A stretch of 7,716 nucleotides of DNA from CAWBRT01 sp050015355 (GTDB lineage Bacteria > Acidobacteriota > Terriglobia > Terriglobales > Acidobacteriaceae), in assembly GCA_050015355.1 (NCBI GenBank), contig JBEKBO010000168.1:1-7716 (forward strand), given 5' to 3'. The notes under the pieces were generated by a model, which saw nothing but the letters and a program-made list of their open reading frames with translations, did not search any database and was not told the DNA's origin. Shown piece after piece: positions 1 through 6,685 of this stretch (position 1 is the stretch's first letter; every line of letters starts with the position of its first letter). A program made the translations under genes and the position numbers.

Positions 1-1126
1 CCTCTAGTGCTTCGAGAACGGCGTCGTGCACGAACGGGCGCACGCGTTTGATCTGCTGCGTGCTGCGATCGGGCCAAGTGCGGTTGGTAAGCAGAACCAC
101 GGCGCACTGGCGTTCGGGGTCGCACCACAGGGAGGTACCGGTGTAGCCGAGATGTCCGAAGGAAGAAGGAGAGAAATACCTGCCTGATTGCGAGGGTGCC
201 GACGGCGTATCCCACCCGAGCGCGCGCGACGTGCCCGCAGGCTCGGCTTGGCGCGTGGCGAAGAGGCGCACCGTCTCCGGTGATACGATGGGCGATCCGC
301 TGGAAAGCATGCAATGCCCGAACAGGGCAACGTCAAGCGCATTGGCGAAGAGCCCGGCATGCCCGGAAACGCCGCCCATGACGGAAGCGTTTTCGTCATG
401 TACCTCTCCCTGGATGACGCGCATGCGGAACTCCCGATCATCCACGGTGGGCGGGATTTCGCTCTTCCATTCGGCGGGCGGGCAATAGCGAGCGGTGTGC
501 ATGCCAAGCGGAACGAAAATCTCGCGCTGGCAGAAGCGGTCAAGCGGCTCGCCCGCGAGGCGGGCAAGTAATTCACCGAGCACGATAAAACCTATGTCGC
601 TGTAACAGGCGCGGTGCATTGGCGGCTCGGCCAGAGGCGCGGAGCAGGCAAGCCGGACGAGTTCACTGCCAGTGCCGGCGCGGAGAAAGAACTTGGCGTA
701 GTCCGCCAGCCCCGAGGAGTGGGCGAGTAGCATGCGGATGGTCACGTGACGGCGCCGCGGATCGGGAGAAGGCGAGCCGTCCTCGGCGAGACCGAACTCC
801 GGCAGCGTGTCGACGACCGCCTGATCGAGCGATGGCAAGCCGCGCTCGTAGAGGATCATGGCCATGGCAGTGGTGGCGACCGCCTTGGTGACCGAGGCTA
901 GGTCGAAAACGGTTGTGGGCGTCACGGGCGGAGAGTCGGGTGCGTAGGTAAAGCGTCCGATGCCGCGCCATGCCGCCAGCTCTCCGCGATGGACCACGGC
1001 GAGCGATGCGCCGGGGAAGACGCGCTCCTGGACGGCTTGCTTCAGCAGCGCAAAGGCGCGAGCGAAGACGCGTTCCTGTTCAGGGAGCGACTTCGACGGA
1101 ATCAGGCTCGTGCAATGGCTTGCCAT
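1..1126 (-). CDS. Serine hydrolase, beta-lactamase class C / CubicO fold (3' end outside window)
   Basis: A continuous frame of 375 codons starts at ATG 1126-1124 and is still open at base 1, so the C-terminus is missing. The protein has the penicillin-binding/class C beta-lactamase layout: S78-V-T-K81 (SxxK nucleophile and general base), Y175-S-D177 at the YxN position, and G324-H-L-G327 at the KTG/HxG position. A stretch around residues 240-261 (EVHDENA...GGVSGHAGLF) is typical of one CubicO subgroup that, as I recall, includes Bacillus AmiE/YbbE, an amidase of peptidoglycan recycling; that substrate is only inferred. Other members are esterases or peptidases. There is no signal peptide, so a cytoplasmic site is likely if the start is right. 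No strong ribosome site precedes the ATG, and no other usable start lies close by. A muramidase (NamZ/DUF1343) or NagZ neighbour beyond the left edge would support muropeptide recycling. Confidence 0.88.
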   Translation of the reverse strand, partial: MASHCTSLIPSKSLPEQERVFARAFALLKQAVQERVFPGASLAVVHRGELAAWRGIGRFTYAPDSPPVTPTTVFDLASVTKAVATTAMAMILYERGLPSLDQAVVDTLPEFGLAEDGSPSPDPRRRHVTIRMLLAHSSGLADYAKFFLRAGTGSELVRLACSAPLAEPPMHRACYSDIGFIVLGELLARLAGEPLDRFCQREIFVPLGMHTARYCPPAEWKSEIPPTVDDREFRMRVIQGEVHDENASVMGGVSGHAGLFANALDVALFGHCMLSSGSPIVSPETVRLFATRQAEPAGTSRALGWDTPSAPSQSGRYFSPSSFGHLGYTGTSLWCDPERQCAVVLLTNRTWPDRSTQQIKRVRPFVHDAVLEALE

Positions 1127-1192
1127 CAGTCTGCCGGCGACCCCGTACGCCCCGCTCCTTCGCGGGGATACCTTCCGCGAATCTGGTCTAGC

Positions 1193-1323
1193 GCATGTTT
1201 CATAAATCGATGTTATCGGAAATGGCGAATTCCCTCAGGGGCTAAAGCCCGCATCTTTATTGGTACTAGACGGCACTAGACAGCTTTAGCCGCGCCCCTT
1301 CAAAGAAACACTCTTCAAAGAAA
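1193..1323. repeat. Dispersed intergenic repeat, copy A (GGGCTAAAGCCC core)
   Basis: This element fills most of the 251-base gap between the serine hydrolase start and the isochorismatase stop. It aligns over about 110 bases with 4354-4490. Shared blocks in order are ATGTTnCATAAnTCGATGT, a GGAAA and GCGAA segment, CCCTCnGGGGCTAAAGCCC, a CAT..TATTGG.TACT segment, and an AGCC..CCCCTTCAA end. The core GGGCTAAAGCCC is a perfect short palindrome. The 11-mer CTTCAAAGAAA occurs twice at the right end (1298-1308 and 1313-1323), and further CCCTTCA fragments follow at about 1343 and 1361, which looks like a decayed tandem array. It is probably a REP-like family carried at many loci; that is inference. 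I see no gene in 1127-1377. Confidence 0.75.
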
Positions 1324-1377
1324 TAGCTATGCCAAGCCGTGACCCTTCAAAAGCTGTGTCCCTTCATGCAATTAGTG

Positions 1378-1980
1378 CTAGCGCAGATACGCCAAGATTT
1401 GTTTGAACTCGGGTGTTCCGCTGCGCCTCATCAGCTCATACATCATCATCTCGGTGCTTGAAATGACGCATCCGGCGGAGCGCATTCTATCGAGTCCGAC
1501 GCGCCAGTTCCACTCGGCGCGCGAGCCGATGGCGTCGGAGGCAACATGCACCAGATAGCCGTTGTTGAGCGCTGCCAGAGCTGTTTGCAGCACGCAAATG
1601 TGGGCTTCCATGCCGCAGAGAAGCATGGTGTTGCGCTGCCCGGGAAGCGATTTCACGGCACTGCAAAAAGCGTCCTTGCCGAAGCAACTGAACTCCAGCT
1701 TGTCGATGGGCGCGGAACCGGGGGCGAGCGAGGCAATTTCAGGAATGACCGGGCCAAGGCCCTTGGCGTACTGCGTCGTGAGCAGCACGGGCATGTTGAG
1801 AATCTGAGCGAAGCGAATGAGGAGCTGAGAGTTGCTGACCAACTGCTCCTTATTGAAGATGGGCGGGAGAAGTTTCTCCTGGATATCGACGACGACCAGG
1901 GCGCACTCATCCGCCTGGAGCGGGCGGCGCGCTATCTCGGTGGCGTCCAGCGTTTCGATTCTGCCTACGGTGGTAACCAT
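1378..1980 (-). CDS. Isochorismatase-family cysteine hydrolase
   Basis: Protein of 200 residues with the alpha/beta fold of the isochorismatase/nicotinamidase superfamily. The expected catalytic triad is visible: D32 in ALVVVDIQEKL, K94 in DKLEFSCF, and C129 in LLCGMEAHICVLQTA. The GMEAHICV signature resembles YcaC/ISOC1-type members, whose true substrates are mostly unknown. The family hydrolyses vinyl ethers or amides, and I cannot assign a substrate. The start is ATG 1980-1978, with GAGG four bases upstream. The frame stays open for 43 more codons upstream to an ATG at 2109, but that extension is low-complexity and runs through the probable promoter, so I reject it. Length is normal for the family and there is no signal peptide, so it is probably cytoplasmic. 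It is divergent from the dienelactone-hydrolase gene at 2135, and the two could share a control region. Confidence 0.92.
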   Translation of the reverse strand: MVTTVGRIETLDATEIARRPLQADECALVVVDIQEKLLPPIFNKEQLVSNSQLLIRFAQILNMPVLLTTQYAKGLGPVIPEIASLAPGSAPIDKLEFSCFGKDAFCSAVKSLPGQRNTMLLCGMEAHICVLQTALAALNNGYLVHVASDAIGSRAEWNWRVGLDRMRSAGCVISSTEMMMYELMRRSGTPEFKQILAYLR

Positions 1981-2034
1981 ACGACCTCGCAATCCTGCTG
2001 CCCGGGCAAACACGGGAACTAGTACCCGCCTTCG

Positions 2035-2043
2035 ATTGTAGCA
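2035..2043 (-). promoter_or_regulatory. Candidate extended -10 promoter for the isochorismatase gene
   Basis: Read on the minus strand, the bases are TGCTACAAT: an extended -10 (TGn) followed by TACAAT, five of six matches to the consensus. No good -35 hexamer stands 16-18 bases upstream, which an extended -10 can tolerate. Transcription would start near 2028, giving a leader of about 48 bases before ATG 1980. This is read by eye only. For the opposite, plus-strand gene at 2135 I find no convincing promoter in the 154-base gap. Confidence 0.4.
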
Positions 2044-2134
2044 ATTAGCAGCTTGCTGGAGTTCAGGAGCTGCCGCTTTCCGGTGAAAACCTCGGCGGGA
2101 GGTTAACACATCTCACAAGCTCAGGAGGCTGTCT

Positions 2135-2881
2135 ATGAAATGTTTTCTGCTCACGCTCACGGTGCTGGCGATGGCCGGTTCCACCTTTGCCGCTGGTGGG
2201 AAAGAAGTCAGCTACAAGAGCGGCGATGAGACCGTCAAGGCCGCACTGTACACGCCTCAGGGCAAAGGGCCGTTTCCCGCGCTGGTGGTGATCCACGAGT
2301 GGTGGGGCTTGACGCCGTGGGTGAAAGAGCAGGCGGCAAAGCTCGCCGACCAGGGGTACGTGACGCTGGCTATCGATCTCTATCGCGGCAAATCGACGAC
2401 TTCGCCGGATGAGGCGCACGAGTTGATGCGCGGGGTGCCTGAGGATCGCGCCAAGCGCGACCTGCAGGCCGCGTTCAACTACCTGGCCAGCCTGAAAGAC
2501 GTGGAGGCCAAGCGCATCGGCGCCATCGGCTGGTGCATGGGAGGAGGCTACGCGCTCGATTTGACGGTCGGTGAGCCGAGGCTGGCAGCGAGCGTAATCA
2601 ACTACGGACACCTTGCCACCGAACGCTCTACGCTAGAAAAAATTCAGGCGTCCATTCTGGGCATTTTCGGCGGACAGGATCGCGGGATTTCGGTCGACAG
2701 CGTGCGTAACTTTGAGCAACAGATGAAAGCTCTCGGCAAATCCGTCGAGATCAAAATCTATACCGACGCGGGTCATGCCTTTGAAAACCCGGACAATAAA
2801 GCAGGCTACCGGGAGGCGGACGCGAAAGATGCCTGGGAGAGAACGATCTCATTTTTGGCCGCAAAGCTGAAAAACAGATGA
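2135..2881 (+). CDS. Exported dienelactone hydrolase family protein
   Basis: Protein of 248 residues. The start is certain: AGGAGG at 2123-2128 sits six bases before the ATG. Residues 1-19 form a signal peptide (MK, hydrophobic core LLTLTVLAMAG, cleavage near STFA-AGG), so the enzyme should leave the cytoplasm; cytosolic DLH lacks this. The alpha/beta-hydrolase domain has the DLH marks: H54-E55-W-W-G with the conserved Glu, nucleophile elbow G132-W-C134-M-G136 with Cys in place of Ser, D182 in GGQDRGI, and H214 in DAGHAF. Together C134, D182 and H214 make the triad. Known DLH opens dienelactones in chlorocatechol breakdown, but most genomic homologues act on unknown esters or lactones. There are no catechol-pathway genes nearby, so a general exported esterase role is the safer reading. 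It appears to be a single-gene unit. Confidence 0.93.
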   Translation: MKCFLLTLTVLAMAGSTFAAGGKEVSYKSGDETVKAALYTPQGKGPFPALVVIHEWWGLTPWVKEQAAKLADQGYVTLAIDLYRGKSTTSPDEAHELMRGVPEDRAKRDLQAAFNYLASLKDVEAKRIGAIGWCMGGGYALDLTVGEPRLAASVINYGHLATERSTLEKIQASILGIFGGQDRGISVDSVRNFEQQMKALGKSVEIKIYTDAGHAFENPDNKAGYREADAKDAWERTISFLAAKLKNR

Positions 2882-3012
2882 TGTAAGCCCGGCTTTTGCG
2901 GAAGCGGCGGCCGACACGGGGTTTGCGTTGTTCCACTGCAATGTGCAATTACGGCGCATGAGGGGGCCGAATGTGAATTTAGCCGCCAGGCGCTCGGTTT
3001 CATCAACGCGGG

Positions 3013-3042
3013 TTGCCTTGAAGGGGGAGGACTTTCTATAAT
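3013..3042 (+). promoter_or_regulatory. Sigma-70-type promoter of the response regulator
   Basis: A perfect TATAAT at 3037-3042 is preceded, 18 bases away, by TTGCCT at 3013-3018 (four of six matches to TTGACA). Transcription would begin near 3049 and give a leader of about 68 bases before ATG 3117. The position, just upstream of a stand-alone gene and 130 bases past the preceding stop, fits a dedicated promoter. Bases 2882-3012 hold no gene or terminator that I can recognise. Confidence 0.6.
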
Positions 3043-3116
3043 CAACTCAGCAGGGGTGCTTGCAACTATCCGAAGCGCGGCCGCTCCACCCTTCTGCAAC
3101 TTCGGCGGGAGTTGAA

Positions 3117-3482
3117 ATGGAAATAAAGAAGCGTAAAGTTCTGGTGGTTGACGACGAACGCGTAATTGCAGATACCCTGGCCATCATTCTGAATCAACAT
3201 GGATTCGATGCGCTGGCGGTTTACACGGGAACAGGGGCGGTCGAGCAGGCCAGGAACATCCAACCGGACCTGATCATCAGCGACGTGATCATGCCTGACA
3301 TGGACGGCATTGAAGCAGCGATCCGCATCCGGTGCTTCCTCCCGAATTGCAAGATTCTTCTTTTTTCCGGGCAGGCGGCGACGGCGGACCTGCTGGAGAG
3401 CGCCCGCGCCCGGGGCCACGAATTCGAAATCCTGGCCAAGCCCGTTCATCCGCAGGACCTGCTGGCAAAGCTGAGAGGATAG
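3117..3482 (+). CDS. Stand-alone CheY-like receiver (response regulator)
   Basis: Protein of 121 residues made of one complete receiver domain and nothing else. Visible landmarks are the acidic pair D11-D12 in VLVVDDE, phospho-acceptor D56 in DLIISDVIMPDMDG, the switch residue S84 in LLFSGQ, and K108-P109 in ILAKPV. All catalytic residues of a working receiver are present. There is no DNA-binding, enzymatic or other output domain, so it must act by protein contact or as a phosphorelay intermediate; the partner kinase is not in the window. I chose ATG 3117 with GGGAG at 3107-3111. An in-frame TTG at 3060 adds 19 residues of no receiver character and lies in the expected leader. With its own promoter and a strong terminator the gene is monocistronic. 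Confidence 0.93.
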   Translation: MEIKKRKVLVVDDERVIADTLAIILNQHGFDALAVYTGTGAVEQARNIQPDLIISDVIMPDMDGIEAAIRIRCFLPNCKILLFSGQAATADLLESARARGHEFEILAKPVHPQDLLAKLRG

Positions 3483-3504
3483 AGCGGTATTTTCAGGAAT
3501 GTGC

Positions 3505-3533
3505 AAAAGCCTCGCTGATGGCGAGGCTTTTTG
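3505..3533 (+). terminator. Intrinsic terminator after the response regulator
   Basis: A perfect 11-base-pair stem, AAAAGCCTCGC (3505-3515) and GCGAGGCTTTT (3521-3531), closes a five-base TGATG loop and runs into a T tract. It lies 22 bases after the stop at 3482. Because the left arm starts with an A run, the complementary strand also ends in T, so it could stop leftward transcription from the convergent recR as well. Confidence 0.9.
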
Positions 3534-3597
3534 TTTGGAGCCCCGCCGAGGGGGCGATGAGCAGTGCCCCAGTGTGGGTGTATGCCAATATTAAGAC

Positions 3598-3687
3598 TGT
3601 CATGGCGAGCGAAGTCGAGCCACCTTTTGTTCCTGCTGCCGCAAACAAAGGGTGGCTCCACTCCGCTTCGCTCCGGTCGCCATGACA
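3598..3687. repeat. Long imperfect palindrome (MITE/REP-like element)
   Basis: The ends TGTCATGGCGA (3598-3608) and TCGCCATGACA (3677-3687) are perfect inverted repeats. Inside them, GAGCCACCTTTTGTT (3617-3631) pairs with AACAAAGGGTGGCTC (3644-3658) with one G-U step, and GCGAAG (3609-3614) can pair with CTTCGC (3666-3671). The whole 90 bases fold into one bulged hairpin with a 12-base loop. It lies in the 255-base gap between the convergent receiver gene and recR and has no coding potential of its own. Similar TCATnnnGAGCGAAG palindromes are widely scattered in some bacterial genomes, from memory. Its asymmetric bulge near 3659-3676 suggests an older copy. Confidence 0.8.
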
Positions 3688-3737
3688 TCCGTTTGGGAAT
3701 TTGGATACCCCAACATGGGAATGGGTCTAGCCCTCAT

Positions 3738-4337
3738 TCACAGTTCCCGCCGGCCTTCCATCGCCTTCTGCATGGTTACTTCGTCCGCGTACTCGATGTC
3801 GCTGCCGACCGGAATGCCGGTGGCGATGCGGGTGACGCGAACCCCGGCCGGCTTGAGCAAACGTGCCAGATAGACGGCCGTGGCTTCGCCTTCGAGCGTG
3901 GGATTGGTGGCGAGGATGATCTCGTCGACGCCACCGTCTTCGAGACGGTGCATGAGGTTGGCAATGCGCAGGTGCTCGGGGCCGACGCCGTGAATGGGCG
4001 AAAGCGTGCCATGCAAAACGTGATAAACGCCGTTGTAGTTGCGCGTCTTCTCGATGGCGGCAATATTGGTCGGCTCCTCGACCACGCAGATGAGGCGCTG
4101 ATTGCGCACGGCGCTGCTGCAATAGACGCAGGGATCGACATCGGTAATATTGTTGCAGACCGAGCAGAGGCGGAGTTGGGCTTTAACGTCGCGGATGGCG
4201 TTTGCCAGCAGCTCGGCATCCTCGTCGCCGGCGCGCAGGATGTGGAAGGCAAGCCGCTGCGCGCTCTTGCTGCCCACTCCGGGAAGCTTCTTCAGCTCGT
4301 CGATGAGTCGAGCCATAGGCTCGGGAAATTTAGACAT
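3738..4337 (-). CDS. recR: Recombination mediator protein RecR
   Basis: Protein of 199 residues, the normal RecR length, with all parts in order. The helix-hairpin-helix is at about 11-34 (LPGVGSKSAQRLAFHIL) and the zinc motif uses C58, C61, C70 and C73. The Toprim domain is at about 81-175 (RLICVVEEPTNIAAIEKT, then DEIILATNPTLEGEATA), followed by the C-terminal GIPVGSDIEYADEVT signature. RecR works with RecO and RecF to load RecA on single-stranded gaps coated by SSB. The start ATG 4337-4335 gives the usual MSKFPEPMARLIDELKKLPG opening. No Shine-Dalgarno sequence is visible before it. It is the last gene of the dnaX-ybaB-recR cluster but is separated from ybaB by 170 bases holding a repeat, so it may depend on read-through or on a promoter near the repeat. 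Confidence 0.98.
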   Translation of the reverse strand: MSKFPEPMARLIDELKKLPGVGSKSAQRLAFHILRAGDEDAELLANAIRDVKAQLRLCSVCNNITDVDPCVYCSSAVRNQRLICVVEEPTNIAAIEKTRNYNGVYHVLHGTLSPIHGVGPEHLRIANLMHRLEDGGVDEIILATNPTLEGEATAVYLARLLKPAGVRVTRIATGIPVGSDIEYADEVTMQKAMEGRREL

Positions 4338-4353
4338 GATAGGTACGAGTTAG

Positions 4354-4490
4354 AGTATGTTGCATAAGTCGATGTCAGAGGAAAGCGCGAACCCCCTCGG
4401 GGGCTAAAGCCCTCATTCCTATTGGCTACTAACGGACGGGCTGAAGCCCGTCCCCTTCAATGCGGCTGAAGCCCGTCCCCTTCAAAGAGC
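4354..4490. repeat. Dispersed intergenic repeat, copy B, with internal tandem duplication
   Basis: This is the second copy of the element at 1193-1323, in the same orientation and again between two minus-strand genes. It contains the GGGGGCTAAAGCCC core at about 4399-4412. Unlike copy A it carries an exact 22-base direct repeat, 4439-4460 and 4464-4485 (starting GGCTGAAGCCCG and ending CCCCTTCAA), separated by three bases. The element begins about 17 bases upstream of the recR ATG, so it would form most of any recR leader, and it ends shortly before the ybaB stop at 4508. I see no gene in this gap. Confidence 0.78.
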
Positions 4491-4507
4491 CATTTAAGAA
4501 ATAGGCT

Positions 4508-4819
4508 TTAAATCATTCCCGGAGGCAGGCCGAGTCCGCCGAGCATGCCGCCAAGTTGCGACTGCATGGCTTGGTCCACCTTGCGTCCGGCTTCGTTGAC
4601 CGCCGCCGTGACCAGATCTTGAAGCATTTCAAGATCGCCGCTCTGCATCAGTTCGGGCTCAATTTTGCAAGCAAGCACCTGCTTGGCGCCGTTCATGCGG
4701 ACGCTGACGCTGCCGCCGCCCGCGGCAGCTTCCACCACGATCTCCTGCATTCGCTGTTGCATCTGGCGCTGCATCTCTTGCGCCTTGGCCATCATGTCCT
4801 GCAACTGTTTCGGATTCAT
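4508..4819 (-). CDS. ybaB: YbaB/EbfC family nucleoid-associated protein
   Basis: Protein of 103 residues, typical length. The N-terminal helix is rich in Met and Gln (MNPKQLQDMMAKAQEMQRQM), followed by the conserved segment V28-VEAAAGGGSVSVRMNG, then a strand (VLACKIEPE), then the C-terminal helix D69-LVTAAVNEAGRKVDQ and a Gly/Met-rich tail ending LGLPPGMI. YbaB/EbfC is a small dimer that binds DNA and is found next to dnaX and recR in very many bacteria. The start is ATG 4819-4817. The purine-rich ribosome site GGAAAG overlaps the dnaX stop codon (4838-4836) about 11 bases upstream, which suggests translational coupling. The frame is open further upstream inside dnaX, but that part is the shadow of dnaX and lacks family similarity. 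Confidence 0.96.
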   Translation of the reverse strand: MNPKQLQDMMAKAQEMQRQMQQRMQEIVVEAAAGGGSVSVRMNGAKQVLACKIEPELMQSGDLEMLQDLVTAAVNEAGRKVDQAMQSQLGGMLGGLGLPPGMI

Positions 4820-4835
4820 AGTTCTTTGTTCTTTC

Positions 4836-6674
4836 CTATTGATCGCTGTCGCGCACGGTGCGCAGTTCCGCGCCAAATTTTTCCACCATTCGCCGCACCA
4901 CGGGATGTTGCGCCGCCTTGGCGCGCGCACCTCCCGGCGTGACCGGCCGCGATACCGCGGGTGTTGGAGCGTTCTTCGCCGCGCCGGGTAGGAGCGAGAG
5001 CCGCATGGAACGCCCGAGGCAGGTTTCCACCGCCTGCTGCATGAGATGCCGCTGTTCGGGGCCGAAGGTGATGGCAATCATCTGCTCTCCGCTGGAAACC
5101 TTGACGGTCAACCCGTATGCGGTGACGGACCATTCACCCTCTTCCAGGGCGTCGGCGGCCATGCGGTGTCCCGCTTCTTCCAGGGCGGCGAGTACGGCAT
5201 TGCGAACCGTCTCTAGATCGACCGTTTGGCCATTGGACTGCGATGCCTCCGGCGGCGCTTCCGGCGCGACGACGGCAACGGCCGCTGTCTGCTGCCCGGT
5301 GGGGATCGAGCCGATTGAGCTCGCGCTACTCATCTCCGGCTTGCCGCTGGCGCTGCGGCGCGTGCGGTCGAGCTCGAAGGGAGACGGGCGCTGGGGCTTG
5401 TCATTTAAGGCAGTGCCGGAAGCGGTGCGGGAAGGAGTGCCGGCAGTAATGCCGGCAGTAATGCCTGGGGTTCTCGACGGGGCCGCGGGCGCGCGCGAGG
5501 GCGGTGCGGCTGGGCCGCTTCTGCCGCCGGCAGGAAGGCTCGACTCGCTCAGCAACTGCTCCAACGGCAACAGGCGCTGGGCATGCACCAGCTTGAGCAT
5601 CCCGAGTTCAAGGTGGAAGCGCTGCTCCGGCTTGTAGCTGACATCGCCATGAGTGCGGAGCATGATCTGCAGGAAGCGCGTGAGGTCTTCTTCGCCGAAC
5701 AGGGCGGCAATGCGCACGACGCGCGTCTGCTCGTCGGAAGAGATCTGCAACAGCGGCGAGTCCGGGCCGGCGACCTTGGCGACCAGGGCGTTGCGCAGAA
5801 AACGAACCATCTGGCGGGCGAAATGGGTCGGGCTCTGACCTTCGACCAGCAACTTATCGATGATGCGCAGCACCTCTTCGCTGCTGTTGTCGTGGACGGC
5901 GGTCATCGCCTGTTCCAGCACGGTAGCGTTGACGGTGCCGACCAATTCGCGAACCGAGGCGGAGGTGAGCGAGCTGCCGCAGCAGGCGATTGCCTGGTCC
6001 ATGATGGAAAGCGCGTCGCGCATGGAGCCGTCGCCGGCTTCGGCCAGCAGCGCGAGCGCGTCGTCATCAACGCTGAGCTGCTCTTGTTGAGCGATACTGC
6101 GCAATTGCCCGACGATGTCCAGAAGACGCACGGCATGAAAGCTGAAGTGCTGGCAGCGCGAACGGATTGTCTGAGGGATGTCCTCGGGCTGCGTCGTGGC
6201 CATCATGAAGACCGCCCAGGGCGGAGGCTCCTCGAGCGTCTTGAGCAGGGCATTGAAGGCGGCGTCGGTGACCTGGTGGGCTTCGTCGAGGATGAAAATC
6301 CGATAGCGATCACGCGCCGGTTCGGCGGTGGCGGTGGCGATCAACCCGCGCACTTCGTCGATGCCGCGATTGCTGGCGGCATCGATTTCGATAACGTCCA
6401 TGGCGCCGACCGAGCCCTCGCGAATCTCGCGGCAGGAGTCACACACGCCGCAGGGCTCCGCCACCGGATGATCGGCGGAACGGCAGTTCAAGGCCATGGC
6501 CAAAATGCGGGCAATGGTGGTCTTGCCGATACCACGATGCCCGCTGAAGATGTAGCCGTGAGCAATGCGCTGCTGCTCAAGGGCGTTCTTCAGGGTGCGG
6601 GTCACGTGGTCCTGACCAATCACGTCCGAGAATCGCTGAGGGCGGTACTTGCGCGCCAGAACGGTGTAGCTCAT
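4836..6674 (-). CDS. dnaX: DNA polymerase III subunit gamma/tau
   Basis: Protein of 612 residues. It is the clamp-loader ATPase that places the beta clamp on DNA and tethers the polymerase. Seen in order: RKYRP at 8-12, Walker A G45-HRGIGKT52, zinc-binding C64, C75, C78 and C81, Walker B ILDEAH (128-133), a sensor-1-like ATTQPED (159-165), the S172-R-C arginine-finger motif, and helical domain III to about 375. Residues 380-485 form a disordered linker rich in Ala, Pro, Ser and Thr. A C-terminal domain (about 485-560) is followed by a Lys/Arg-rich tail. The A in the usual GxRGxGKT second position is here His, a mild variant. No A-rich slippery site lies in the linker, so a shorter gamma form by frameshifting is not evident. 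It is the first gene of the dnaX-ybaB-recR cluster, with 16 bases before ybaB. Confidence 0.98.
   Translation of the reverse strand: MSYTVLARKYRPQRFSDVIGQDHVTRTLKNALEQQRIAHGYIFSGHRGIGKTTIARILAMALNCRSADHPVAEPCGVCDSCREIREGSVGAMDVIEIDAASNRGIDEVRGLIATATAEPARDRYRIFILDEAHQVTDAAFNALLKTLEEPPPWAVFMMATTQPEDIPQTIRSRCQHFSFHAVRLLDIVGQLRSIAQQEQLSVDDDALALLAEAGDGSMRDALSIMDQAIACCGSSLTSASVRELVGTVNATVLEQAMTAVHDNSSEEVLRIIDKLLVEGQSPTHFARQMVRFLRNALVAKVAGPDSPLLQISSDEQTRVVRIAALFGEEDLTRFLQIMLRTHGDVSYKPEQRFHLELGMLKLVHAQRLLPLEQLLSESSLPAGGRSGPAAPPSRAPAAPSRTPGITAGITAGTPSRTASGTALNDKPQRPSPFELDRTRRSASGKPEMSSASSIGSIPTGQQTAAVAVVAPEAPPEASQSNGQTVDLETVRNAVLAALEEAGHRMAADALEEGEWSVTAYGLTVKVSSGEQMIAITFGPEQRHLMQQAVETCLGRSMRLSLLPGAAKNAPTPAVSRPVTPGGARAKAAQHPVVRRMVEKFGAELRTVRDSDQ
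5439..5465. repeat. 12-base tandem repeat inside the dnaX linker
   Basis: The unit GCCGGCAGTAAT occurs twice exactly (5439-5450 and 5451-5462), followed by a third partial unit starting GCC. On the coding strand it gives the peptide GITAGITAG in the disordered linker of DnaX. The unit length is a multiple of three, so copy-number change would keep the frame. This makes it a likely length-variable site between strains. Confidence 0.75.
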
Positions 6675-6685
6675 GAGAGGAATTG

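Noticed and set aside
4..576. Minus-strand frame of 190 codons at the left edge
   Set aside because: It is a shifted frame of the serine hydrolase. The other minus frame carries all catalytic motifs and continues through the edge.
1546..2022. Plus-strand frame of 158 codons
   Set aside because: Antisense shadow of the isochorismatase gene, which has its full catalytic triad on the minus strand.
2882..2900. Terminator after the dienelactone hydrolase
   Set aside because: AAGCC and GGCTTTT overlap without room for a loop, so no usable hairpin forms.
3070..3105. CCGAAG/CTTCGG hairpin as a riboswitch in the receiver leader
   Set aside because: Only six pairs around a 24-base loop, with no conserved aptamer pattern.
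3564..4367. Plus-strand open frame of 267 codons
   Set aside because: It is antisense to recR and starts within the palindromic element region. The low-complexity Gly/Ala/Asp content is a shadow of the conserved recR frame.
5300..5560. Programmed frameshift site producing DnaX gamma
   Set aside because: The linker region is GC-rich, and I found no A-AAA-AAG or similar slippery heptamer followed by a stem.
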